NCBI GenBank assembly: GCA_023386515.1
Contig: JAEWJQ010000129.1
Coordinates: 1-5,275 of the forward strand
Length of the DNA stretch: 5,275 bases
Reading direction: 5' to 3'
Source: Pseudomonadota bacterium
Lineage (GTDB): Bacteria; Pseudomonadota; Alphaproteobacteria; Sphingomonadales; Sphingomonadaceae
Positions 1-5,275 of the stretch are shown here, piece after piece. The position numbers and the translations under genes are program-made. Every line of letters begins with the position of its first letter. The first letter of the stretch is position 1. The notes beneath the pieces were generated by a model. The model searched no databases. It was not told the origin of the DNA and worked only from the letters and a program-made list of their open reading frames with translations.

Positions 1-784
1 GCTGGAAGCTGCGCGACAGCACCGGCGCCGCCCAGATCCCCGCCGCCGCATCCGCCATCACGACGCTGACCTGACCCAGGAACAGCGGCAGCAGAAAGGC
101 ACGTCGTGCCCAGAGTTCGGCAACGACGATACGGAATGGAGCATGCGTGCAGGCAGCGACCTCGTGCCGTGGCGGTTCCCGCATCAGAAACAGCGGCAGT
201 GCCGCGACGACGCCGATCACTGCCAGCGCCAGATGCGCGCTGCGCCACGGTGCGCCGTAGGAGAGCCAGTCCGGCGCGGCCTTGTGCACGAACAGGCCGA
301 ACAAGGCACCGGTAAGACCGAAGGCCATCGCCTGGCCGAGCGACTTGCCGAGATTCACGACGAGCAGCGCCCGCCCGCGCTGGGTGGGCGCGCAAAGGTC
401 GGCGCACAGCGACAGAGCGGCGGTCAGCGCCCCCGTGGTGCCTATGCCAGTCAGCATGCGGCCGACGAACAGCGTCCATACGCCCGGTGCGACCGCGGTG
501 AGCAGCGTTCCCGCCACGAAGGTGGCGACGAGGGCGATCATGATCACGATGCGGTTGCGCCGATCGACAAGGATGCCGATCGGGATGGAGAAGAGGGCAA
601 GGGGCAGGGCGGCGCTGACGCCCTGAATGAGGCTCAGCGTATAGTCGCTGAGGTGAAGCTCGGCCTTGGCGCCCTCCTGCACCGTGCCGAACGACCCCAT
701 CATCGTGAAGCCCAGCGTCATCGCCAGAGCGAGCGCGAGAAGGGGAAGCAGCGAGCCCGTGAACGAGCGCTCCGTCGTGGTCAT
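1..784 (-). CDS. MFS transporter, N-terminal part (C-terminus beyond window edge)
   Basis: Major facilitator superfamily permease of the inner membrane, presumably moving a small organic solute. I translated the minus strand from position 784 to 1: 261 codons stay open with no stop, so the gene is partial; family members usually have about 400-430 residues. Hydrophobic segments fall at roughly residues 11-30, 48-68, 79-98, 103-125, 142-165, 183-201 and 228-250, giving about seven of the expected twelve helices. The loop after helix 2 carries the MFS signature motif A, GILVDRRNR, at residues 70-78. The ATG at 784 is chosen because AGGTG lies just upstream; in-frame ATGs at 841 and 832 have weaker ribosome binding sites. 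A 93-base spacer without a convincing terminator separates it from the oxidase gene upstream, so it is probably the third gene of the receptor-oxidase operon. That makes a role in uptake of the same compound likely, but efflux cannot be excluded. The substrate is not identifiable. Confidence 0.88.
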   Translation of the reverse strand, partial: MTTTERSFTGSLLPLLALALAMTLGFTMMGSFGTVQEGAKAELHLSDYTLSLIQGVSAALPLALFSIPIGILVDRRNRIVIMIALVATFVAGTLLTAVAPGVWTLFVGRMLTGIGTTGALTAALSLCADLCAPTQRGRALLVVNLGKSLGQAMAFGLTGALFGLFVHKAAPDWLSYGAPWRSAHLALAVIGVVAALPLFLMREPPRHEVAACTHAPFRIVVAELWARRAFLLPLFLGQVSVVMADAAAGIWAAPVLSRSFQ

Positions 785-877
785 GCGGTCACCTGAAGCT
801 GATGGGCGGACGAGTGGCGACGGCCGGGCCATGGTGGCCATCGCTCGGGCTGCTTCCGCGATGCGAAAGGCGGGTCG

Positions 878-2278
878 TCACAGGCTGAAGATCTTGCCGG
901 GATTGAAGAGATCCAGGGGGTCGAGCGCCCGCTTCAGCGTCCGCATGACATCCACGGATTCGCCCAGCTCCTGCACCAGCCAGTCCTGCTTGCCGATGCC
1001 GATGCCGTGTTCGCCGGTACAGGTGCCGTCCATCTCTAGCGCCCGCGCCACGAGGCGGGCGTTCAGCGCCTTCACTTCCCGCATCTCGTCGACCGAATCG
1101 GGATCCATGGCGAAAATGACGTGGAAATTGCCGTCGCCGACATGGCCGAGGATCGTCGCCGGCATGCTGGCCCCGGCGAGATCCCGCTTGGTCTCGATGA
1201 TGCATTCCGGCAGGCGGCTGATCGGCACGCAGACGTCGGTGGTCCAGCCGACAGCGCCGGGACGCAGCGCGACTGCGGCATAATAGGCCTCGTGCCGCGC
1301 CTTCCACAGCCTGGCGCGCTCTTCGGGCAGGTTGGACCAGTCGAAGCTGCCGCCGCCATTCTCGGCCGCCAGCATTCCCACCAGCTCGATCTGCTCGGCG
1401 ACGCCGCCGGGCGAGCCGTGGAATTCGAAGAAGAGGGTGGTGACCTCGGGCAGGGCCAGCTTGGACCAGGCGTTGACCGCGCGGATCTGCATGTCGTCGA
1501 GTATCTCGACGCGTGCCAGCGGCACGCCGGACTGAATCGACTGGACGACGGTGGTGACCGCGCCCTCGAGCGTCTCGAAGCCGCAGACCGCGGCGGAGAT
1601 CGTCTCGGGGATCGGGTGAAGCCGCAACGTCACCTCGGTGATGATGCCCAGCGTGCCCTCGCTCCCGACATAGAGGCGGGTCAGATCATATCCGGCCGCC
1701 GACTTGCGGGCGCGGCGGGCGGTCGTGATGACCTTGCCCTCGGGGGTGACGACCTTGAGGCTGAGGACGGCCTCGCGCATGGTGCCGTACCGTACCGCGT
1801 TGGTGCCGCTGGCGCGGGTCGAGGCCATGCCGCCGATCGTCGCATTGGCGCCCGGATCGATCGGGAAGAACAGGCCGGTGTCGCGCAGATGCTCGTTCAG
1901 CTTCTCGCGCCGGCACCCCGCCTGGACGGTGCAGTCGAAGTCCTCGGCATGGACCGCGAGGATCGCGTCCATCTCCGAAAGGTTGACGCTGACGCCGCCG
2001 CGGATCGGCACCGCATTGCCTTCGATGGACGTGCCCGCGCCGAAAGGGACGATGGGAATATGCGCGTCGACGCAGAGGTTGACGAGATCGACGACGTCCT
2101 CGGTCGATCGCGCGAAGACCACCGCATCCGGCAGCACGACGTCGAAATGGGCCTCGTTCGATCCGTGCTGGCGCAGCATCGCCTCGCCGAAGTGCAGGTC
2201 CTTCCCGAACCTGCTCTGCAGCCGCTCGACGAAAGCGGTGTCGAGCGGCTGGCGCGTGACGGGGGTTCCCAGGTCCAT
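878..2278 (-). CDS. FAD-binding oxidase, D-lactate dehydrogenase (cytochrome)/LDHD family
   Basis: Predicted flavoenzyme (466 aa) oxidising a D-2-hydroxy acid to the 2-oxo acid. The N-terminal PCMH-type FAD domain (about residues 45-225) shows PFGAGTSIEGN (78-88), DPGANATIGG (141-150), ASGTNAVRYG (156-165) and KSAAGYDLTRLYVGSEGTLG (192-211). The C-terminal oxidase domain holds HVGDGNFH (379-386), GEHGIGIGK (422-430) and NPGKIF (459-464). By family knowledge, His379, His386 and Glu423 match the metal-binding set and His424 the catalytic base. From memory the sequence resembles human LDHD along nearly its whole length, including the TDVCVPISRLPE stretch (347-358). Length is normal and all key residues are present, so it should be active. 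There is no signal peptide or membrane segment, so it is cytoplasmic or peripheral on the membrane. The open frame runs 160 codons further upstream, but that part is a shadow of the receptor gene. The ATG at 2278 sits 8 bases after the receptor stop and has its own ribosome binding site. D-lactate is the default substrate; another D-2-hydroxy acid is equally possible. Confidence 0.92.
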   Translation of the reverse strand: MDLGTPVTRQPLDTAFVERLQSRFGKDLHFGEAMLRQHGSNEAHFDVVLPDAVVFARSTEDVVDLVNLCVDAHIPIVPFGAGTSIEGNAVPIRGGVSVNLSEMDAILAVHAEDFDCTVQAGCRREKLNEHLRDTGLFFPIDPGANATIGGMASTRASGTNAVRYGTMREAVLSLKVVTPEGKVITTARRARKSAAGYDLTRLYVGSEGTLGIITEVTLRLHPIPETISAAVCGFETLEGAVTTVVQSIQSGVPLARVEILDDMQIRAVNAWSKLALPEVTTLFFEFHGSPGGVAEQIELVGMLAAENGGGSFDWSNLPEERARLWKARHEAYYAAVALRPGAVGWTTDVCVPISRLPECIIETKRDLAGASMPATILGHVGDGNFHVIFAMDPDSVDEMREVKALNARLVARALEMDGTCTGEHGIGIGKQDWLVQELGESVDVMRTLKRALDPLDLFNPGKIFSL

Positions 2279-2288
2279 GACCGTTCCT
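2279..2288 (-). promoter_or_regulatory. Ribosome binding site of the oxidase gene, overlapping receptor stop codon
   Basis: On the minus strand AGGA (2288 to 2285) lies 6 bases before the oxidase ATG, and its first two bases are the last two of the receptor's TAG stop (2289-2287). Ribosomes finishing the receptor therefore end on the oxidase binding site, which favours coupled translation. The site also fixes the oxidase start at 2278 rather than further upstream. Confidence 0.65.
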
Positions 2289-4497
2289 AGAACTTGAAGC
2301 TGGCGCGGGCGCCGTAGCGTCGGCGGTCGCCCTGGATCGCAAGGTTCGAGCCGATAATCGGCCCGAGGGCCGGCCCGAGCGCCCGGTCGAGGGCGGAGCG
2401 GTCGATGTAGCTCTCGATATACTTCTCGTTCAGCAGGTTGGTGCCGAAGGCGGCGATCTCGAACCCGCTCGCGAAGCGCAGCGCGATCGACCCGTTGACC
2501 AGCGCATAGGGGGACAGCCTGGGCGCGACATTGGGGTTGAGGGACGAACCGATCCGGCTGCCCTTGCCGACCACCCCGCCGTCGAAGACCAACGCGCTGC
2601 TGCCGATCGGCACCGTATAGGTGGTGCTGGCGTTGAAATTGTAATCGGGGGTGAAGATCACCCGGTCGGACGAGACGTGAACGCCGGTCGTGGCGAAATA
2701 CTGGCTGTCGTCCGTGATCCGGGAGTGGAGATAGGCCGCGCCGGCGTCGATGCGCCATTGATCGGTCAGCCGCAGATGCGCCTCGATCTCGGCCCCGTAG
2801 CTTTCGACATGGCCGGTGTTGAGGTTGATGGCGACGAAGCCGGCCCCGGTCGAGCTCGGCGCCAGCGAGTTCTGGCCGATGAAGTCGCTATAGTCGTTGT
2901 AGAAGATATCGGCGTTGACGGTCAGCCGGCTGTTCATGCCGCTGAACTTGGTGCCGAGCTCGTAGGTCCAGACGTTGTCGCCCCGATAGGTCGCGTCCTG
3001 GGGCCGGGTGCCCGGGCCGTTCTGGCCGCCGCCGCGAATGCCCTTTGCGACCGACGCATAGGTCATGAAGTCCGGGGTCCAGCGTTCGGTAAGGGTGACG
3101 CGCGGCTGGAAGGCGTTCTTGTTGTAGGCGGGGGCGGTGTAGAAGGAGGGGGTGCCGCCGATGGTGGCCCGGCTGACCTGGCTGGCCTCGAGCGCCTGAT
3201 GGTCGTACCGGCCGCCGACGGCGAGATCGGTTTTCGATCCGAGCTTCACGAAGATCGTCCCGAACAGCGCGCGGGTGTCGTTCCTGGCATAGGTGCTGCT
3301 CGGCGAACGCTGTGCGGGCAGGGGCAAGCCGAGCGCGGCGAAGTTCAGCGTGCTGAGGTTGTCGGCCGTCTGGACGTAGCGGTTCCCGTAAACGCCGATC
3401 AGGGTGGAAATGGCGTCCGACCATTGCGTGTCGAACCGCGCCTCCACCGTTTTGGTGACGAGCCGCGATCCGCCGACGGTGCGCAGCAGGTCGATCGGCC
3501 CGTAATCGCCATCGCCCGCGGCCGAGAGGGTCTTGCGGTTGTAGGCGAGGATGACCGTTGCCTTGGTCTTCAGCCGGTCGGACGTGAATTCGCTTTTCAG
3601 GTTTGCGCCGTAATAGTCGATGGTGGCGAGGCTGCGCTGATTGGTCGCGCCGGTGAGCGTATAATCCGTCGGGCCCGCGACGTGGACATAGCCGGTGTTG
3701 CCGCCGAAGGTGCGGTCGTAATTGCCGTTGGCGGTAAAGGTCGCCCAGCTCGCTGGCGTGAAGCGCAGCGTGCCGTTGACGCTCTTCTGCTCCAGCGGGT
3801 TCTGGTCGCCGATAGCCAGCGTGTTGCGCATGAACCCGTCCTGGACGTGGTAGGAGGCACCGACGCGGAAGGCGAGCACGTCCTTGACCAGCGGTCCGCT
3901 GATGCTGCCCGACACGGAGGCGTAATTGTCCGGCCCAGCGACCGCGGAATCGAAGCGGCCTTCCCATGCGTTGCCCGGCTGACGCGTGACGATGTTGATC
4001 GCGCCGCCTAGCGTGTTGTTGCCGAACAGCGTACCCTGCGGTCCGCGCAGCACTTCGATCCGGGCGATGTCGACGATCGGCGAGTTCAGATAGCTGGTGT
4101 TGGGCTGATAGATGCCGTCGATAAAGATACCGACGCCCGGTTGGACGGTGTCGATCAGCGTGGTGCCGATGCCACGGATGGTCACGAAGGCGCGGCCGAC
4201 GCTGTCCGAATTGATGCTGAGGCCCGGCGTATAATTGGCGATGTCCTTGACGGTGTTGACCTGCAGCTCCTTCAGCCGGTCACCCGTGATCGCGGTCACC
4301 GCGATCGGAACGTTCTTCAGCGATTCCTCGCGCCGCCGGGCGGTCACCACGATGTCGTCCGGGTTCGAATTCGCGCCGGTCTGCGCGCTGGTATCCGGAC
4401 TGGTCTGCGCATCCCCCGGCACGGTCTGCGCTGCCACTACAGCGGGAAGCGCAAGGGCGACCGACGTAGATAGAGCGAGCAGGGAGATGAAGCGCAT
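2287..4497 (-). CDS. TonB-dependent outer-membrane receptor
   Basis: Outer-membrane active transporter (736 aa) using the proton motive force relayed by TonB-ExbB-ExbD. A Sec signal peptide covers residues 1-23, with probable cleavage after VAA and before Gln24. A short linker rich in Q, T, S and P follows, then a TonB box DDIVVTAR (47-54). The plug domain (about 58-172) contains PIAVTAITG, YTPGL, the VTIRGIG strand, FIDGIYQP and the conserved RGPQGTLFGNNTLGGAINIV (151-170). The remainder is a beta-barrel rich in alternating aromatic and polar residues, ending in the outer-membrane C-terminal signal SFKF with a final Phe. Length is typical. There is no N-terminal STN signalling domain before the TonB box, so control through a sigma/anti-sigma trans-envelope relay is unlikely. 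It is the first gene of the run with the oxidase and the MFS transporter. Sphingomonads use many such receptors for plant- and lignin-derived compounds, sugars or siderophores; nothing here points to iron specifically, and the oxidase and MFS neighbours favour a carbon source. The ligand is unknown. Confidence 0.95.
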   Translation of the reverse strand: MRFISLLALSTSVALALPAVVAAQTVPGDAQTSPDTSAQTGANSNPDDIVVTARRREESLKNVPIAVTAITGDRLKELQVNTVKDIANYTPGLSINSDSVGRAFVTIRGIGTTLIDTVQPGVGIFIDGIYQPNTSYLNSPIVDIARIEVLRGPQGTLFGNNTLGGAINIVTRQPGNAWEGRFDSAVAGPDNYASVSGSISGPLVKDVLAFRVGASYHVQDGFMRNTLAIGDQNPLEQKSVNGTLRFTPASWATFTANGNYDRTFGGNTGYVHVAGPTDYTLTGATNQRSLATIDYYGANLKSEFTSDRLKTKATVILAYNRKTLSAAGDGDYGPIDLLRTVGGSRLVTKTVEARFDTQWSDAISTLIGVYGNRYVQTADNLSTLNFAALGLPLPAQRSPSSTYARNDTRALFGTIFVKLGSKTDLAVGGRYDHQALEASQVSRATIGGTPSFYTAPAYNKNAFQPRVTLTERWTPDFMTYASVAKGIRGGGQNGPGTRPQDATYRGDNVWTYELGTKFSGMNSRLTVNADIFYNDYSDFIGQNSLAPSSTGAGFVAINLNTGHVESYGAEIEAHLRLTDQWRIDAGAAYLHSRITDDSQYFATTGVHVSSDRVIFTPDYNFNASTTYTVPIGSSALVFDGGVVGKGSRIGSSLNPNVAPRLSPYALVNGSIALRFASGFEIAAFGTNLLNEKYIESYIDRSALDRALGPALGPIIGSNLAIQGDRRRYGARASFKF

Positions 4498-4511
4498 CGA
4501 TGATCCTCTCT
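4498..4511 (-). promoter_or_regulatory. Strong ribosome binding site of the receptor gene
   Basis: On the minus strand AGAGAGGA (4511 to 4504) lies 6 bases before the ATG at 4497. This purine-rich Shine-Dalgarno match supports that start, which also gives a complete signal peptide. Confidence 0.7.
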
Positions 4512-4531
4512 AATGCGGCGAATCTTTGTCC

Positions 4532-4546
4532 ACCTGTCTGAAAGGT
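4532..4546. promoter_or_regulatory. Operator-like inverted repeat, proximal copy
   Basis: The plus strand reads ACCTGTCTGAAAGGT. The outer seven bases on each side pair as an inverted repeat with six of seven matches around a single central base. It lies 35-49 bases before the receptor ATG, where a bound protein could cover the promoter or the transcription start. A copy identical at 13 of 15 bases lies at 4564-4578. The binding regulator cannot be named; dimeric helix-turn-helix families such as GntR or MarR use sites of this general size. No convincing -35/-10 pair could be recognised around it. Confidence 0.5.
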
Positions 4547-4563
4547 ATGATGATGCAGTAACG

Positions 4564-4578
4564 ACCTGCCCGAAAGGT
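4564..4578. promoter_or_regulatory. Operator-like inverted repeat, distal copy
   Basis: The plus strand reads ACCTGCCCGAAAGGT, differing from the proximal copy only at two C-for-T changes. Dyad symmetry is weaker (five of seven pairs), but the ACCT and AGGT arms are kept. Its centre is 32 bases from that of the proximal copy, about three DNA turns, which places both on the same face of the helix. This spacing suits cooperative binding by two regulator dimers. It lies 67-81 bases before the receptor ATG. Confidence 0.48.
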
Positions 4579-4628
4579 TGGCGATTGTGCCGATCGGATC
4601 GGAAAATTGACCGGTTGCGATCAGGCAG

Positions 4629-4658
4629 GCCGGCGCTGCGGCTTTTGCAGCCACCGGC
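4629..4658 (-). terminator. GC-rich hairpin after tRNA-Phe, candidate terminator
   Basis: An outer five-base-pair stem GCCGG/CCGGC and an inner five-base-pair stem GCTGC/GCAGC are separated by a small asymmetric internal loop and close on a seven-base loop. It begins 25 bases past the tRNA CCA in the direction of transcription. No run of T follows, so it is not a canonical intrinsic terminator. It could protect or help trim the tRNA precursor's 3' end, or terminate weakly before the receptor promoter. Confidence 0.35.
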
Positions 4659-4683
4659 AAATGTGATCAAGGCTGTCGGGCTG

Positions 4684-4759
4684 TGGTGCCCAGGGACGGG
4701 ATCGAACCGCCGACACTGCGATTTTCAGTCGCATGCTCTACCAACTGAGCTACCTGGGC
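4684..4759 (-). tRNA. tRNA-Phe (anticodon GAA), CCA encoded
   Basis: This is a complete 76-base cloverleaf on the minus strand. The acceptor stem GCCCAGG pairs with CCTGGGC, followed by discriminator A and an encoded CCA at 4686-4684. The D-arm is GCTC/GAGC with loop AGTTGGTA. The anticodon stem TGCGA/TCGCA closes the loop CTGAAAA, whose anticodon GAA reads UUC and UUU (phenylalanine). The T-arm has a standard TTCGATC loop with one G-T pair in its stem. No mismatch suggests decay. It starts 29 bases after the yacG stop on the same strand and may be cut from a shared transcript. Confidence 0.97.
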
Positions 4760-4762
4760 ATA

Positions 4763-4777
4763 CCGAACCGCGTTCGG
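4763..4777 (-). other. Small perfect hairpin between yacG and tRNA-Phe
   Basis: CCGAAC and GTTCGG form a perfect six-base-pair stem with a three-base loop inside the 29-base yacG-tRNA spacer. No T-run follows, so it is more likely a processing or stability element in a joint transcript than a terminator. Chance in GC-rich DNA is possible. Confidence 0.35.
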
Positions 4778-4788
4778 AAGCGCGGCCT

Positions 4789-4965
4789 TTAGTCGCGGGA
4801 TTTGCGGCTGTCCAGCCCGTCGTGCACCTCTTCGTCACGAACCGGCACGCGATAGCCTTCGCCCAGCCATTGCAACAGGTCGCGGTCCCTGCAGCCACGC
4901 GAGCAGAAGGGGGCGTGCGCCGGATCGGTGGGCGCGTCGCAGATCGGGCATCGGCTATCGGTCAT
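4789..4965 (-). CDS. yacG: DNA gyrase inhibitor YacG
   Basis: Small zinc-finger protein (58 aa) of the YacG family; in Escherichia coli YacG binds GyrB and blocks DNA gyrase from binding DNA. I translated it directly from the minus strand, as the frame is too short for most ORF listings. The zinc ligands are Cys6 and Cys9 in CPIC, and Cys21 and Cys25 in the PFCSRGC stretch (19-25). The family hallmark DLLQWLGEGYRVP (29-41) follows, then an acidic tail. E. coli YacG has CSKRC at the second cysteine pair; here the order is CSRGC, with both cysteines kept. The ATG at 4965 overlaps the stop of the upstream ribonuclease gene as ATGA and is preceded by GGAA at a suitable distance, so translation is probably coupled. 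It is somewhat shorter than E. coli YacG but complete. Confidence 0.93.
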   Translation of the reverse strand: MTDSRCPICDAPTDPAHAPFCSRGCRDRDLLQWLGEGYRVPVRDEEVHDGLDSRKSRD

Positions 4966-5275
4966 GCACGTTCCAATCGTGGAAGCCGGCCGGTGCGGCG
5001 AGCCAATTCGGTCAACCAGTCCGGCGTGGCGGTGATTCGGTCATAGACGGTGGGGGGCAGGCGGTGGGCGCGCGGCGGCCCCGGCGGCTCGCGCTCCAAC
5101 CGGCGCAGCGTCGCGCGGGCCGCGGCACCGACGGGGTCGGCGCGGAGCAATTCCGGCAGGGACGCCCGCGGGCGCGGCCGGACGATCTGCAGGAAGCCGA
5201 AGCCGTTGACCGCGGTCCGTTCGAACGACGACAGCAGATGCATGTCGATCGTCTCGGCGATCGACTGGCGTGCCG
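4962..5275 (-). CDS. Ribonuclease E/G family protein, C-terminal fragment (start beyond window edge)
   Basis: The last 103 residues of a protein whose start lies past position 5275. The stretch ERTAVNGFGFLQIVRP (about residues 19-34 of the fragment) followed by RPRASL corresponds, in my alignment from memory, to the end of the RNase E/G catalytic core, where E. coli RNase G has a region ending in LGLVEMTRKRTRESL. That would make it an endoribonuclease or relative acting on single-stranded RNA. The fragment contains no cysteine, so the CPxC zinc-link found after this point in classical RNase E and G is absent. The tail, rich in Arg, Pro and Leu and containing WLTELARRTGR, is typical of the short alphaproteobacterial form encoded beside yacG, as far as I recall. 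Its TGA overlaps the yacG ATG. The catalytic aspartates would lie outside the window, so activity cannot be judged. Confidence 0.72.
   Translation of the reverse strand, partial: ARQSIAETIDMHLLSSFERTAVNGFGFLQIVRPRPRASLPELLRADPVGAAARATLRRLEREPPGPPRAHRLPPTVYDRITATPDWLTELARRTGRLPRLERA

Noticed and set aside
143..796. Plus-strand open frame (217 codons) opposite the MFS gene
   Set aside because: Very hydrophilic, Arg/Glu/Gln-rich translation; the minus strand is continuously open and encodes MFS helices with motif A.
1121..2290. Long plus-strand open frame (389 codons) opposite the oxidase
   Set aside because: Antisense shadow of a gene with clear conserved motifs; the translation is rich in Asp, Arg, Gly and Ala and shows no recognisable domain.
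2279..2758. A 160-codon upstream extension of the oxidase reading frame
   Set aside because: It lies wholly inside the receptor gene in another frame, is a low-complexity Arg/Pro/Gln-rich translation typical of GC-rich shadow frames, and LDHD-family proteins do not have it. The start at 2278 has a ribosome binding site and gives the normal length.
2888..3967. Minus-strand open frame (359 codons) inside the receptor in another frame
   Set aside because: Arg- and Pro-rich translation without domain features, fully nested in the receptor gene.
2677..4011. Long plus-strand open frame (444 codons) opposite the receptor
   Set aside because: Antisense shadow in GC-rich DNA with no recognisable motif; the minus strand carries a complete receptor with signal peptide, TonB box, plug and terminal Phe.
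4590..4602. Palindrome CCGATCGG and adjoining GATCGG repeat in the spacer
   Set aside because: Short, GC-rich and likely by chance; it does not match the operator-like pair and has no other copy nearby.
4498..4683. Possible sigma-70 promoter for the receptor operon
   Set aside because: A promoter must exist nearby, but no -35/-10 combination was good enough to place; the best pair matched the consensus at only about half the positions.
1..4683. Possible repeated tRNA 3' end marking an island boundary
   Set aside because: Reading through the window I found only short TGGTGCC matches, none extending into the T-arm sequence.
4513..5046. Plus-strand open frame (177 codons) running through the tRNA, yacG and the ribonuclease end
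   Set aside because: It crosses a complete tRNA gene and two recognisable minus-strand coding regions, so it cannot be a normal gene.

Overview
The window is GC-rich throughout and looks like an alphaproteobacterium of the sphingomonad group. The pointers are an outer-membrane receptor with a sphingomonad-style TonB box, codons ending mostly in G or C, and a short RNase E/G-family gene overlapping yacG next to tRNA-Phe. The taxonomic call is an inference from sequence style, not from a database match. Every supported gene is on the minus strand, so the biological reading order runs from position 5275 down to 1.

Right-hand block (4684-5275), housekeeping: the 3' end of a ribonuclease E/G-family gene overlaps yacG (zinc-binding DNA gyrase inhibitor) through an ATGA junction. 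A 29-base spacer containing a small perfect hairpin follows, then a complete tRNA-Phe (GAA) with encoded CCA.

Spacer (4498-4683): 186 bases between the tRNA 3' end and the next gene. It holds a hairpin just past the tRNA, then two near-identical 15-base inverted-repeat elements centred 32 bases apart, then a strong ribosome binding site.

Left-hand block (1-4497), accessory: a likely three-gene operon. It comprises a TonB-dependent outer-membrane receptor (736 aa), a soluble FAD-linked oxidase closely resembling D-lactate dehydrogenase (cytochrome)/LDHD (466 aa), and a major facilitator superfamily transporter whose C-terminus lies beyond the window edge. The simplest reading is import across the outer membrane by the receptor, transport across the inner membrane by the MFS protein, and FAD-dependent oxidation of a D-2-hydroxy acid in the cytoplasm. 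The true substrate cannot be read from the sequence. The paired operator-like sites suggest that a dedicated regulator, not encoded in this window, controls the operon.

No transposase, integrase, CRISPR array or rRNA is visible. The most interesting unexplained signal is the helically phased operator pair upstream of the receptor gene.
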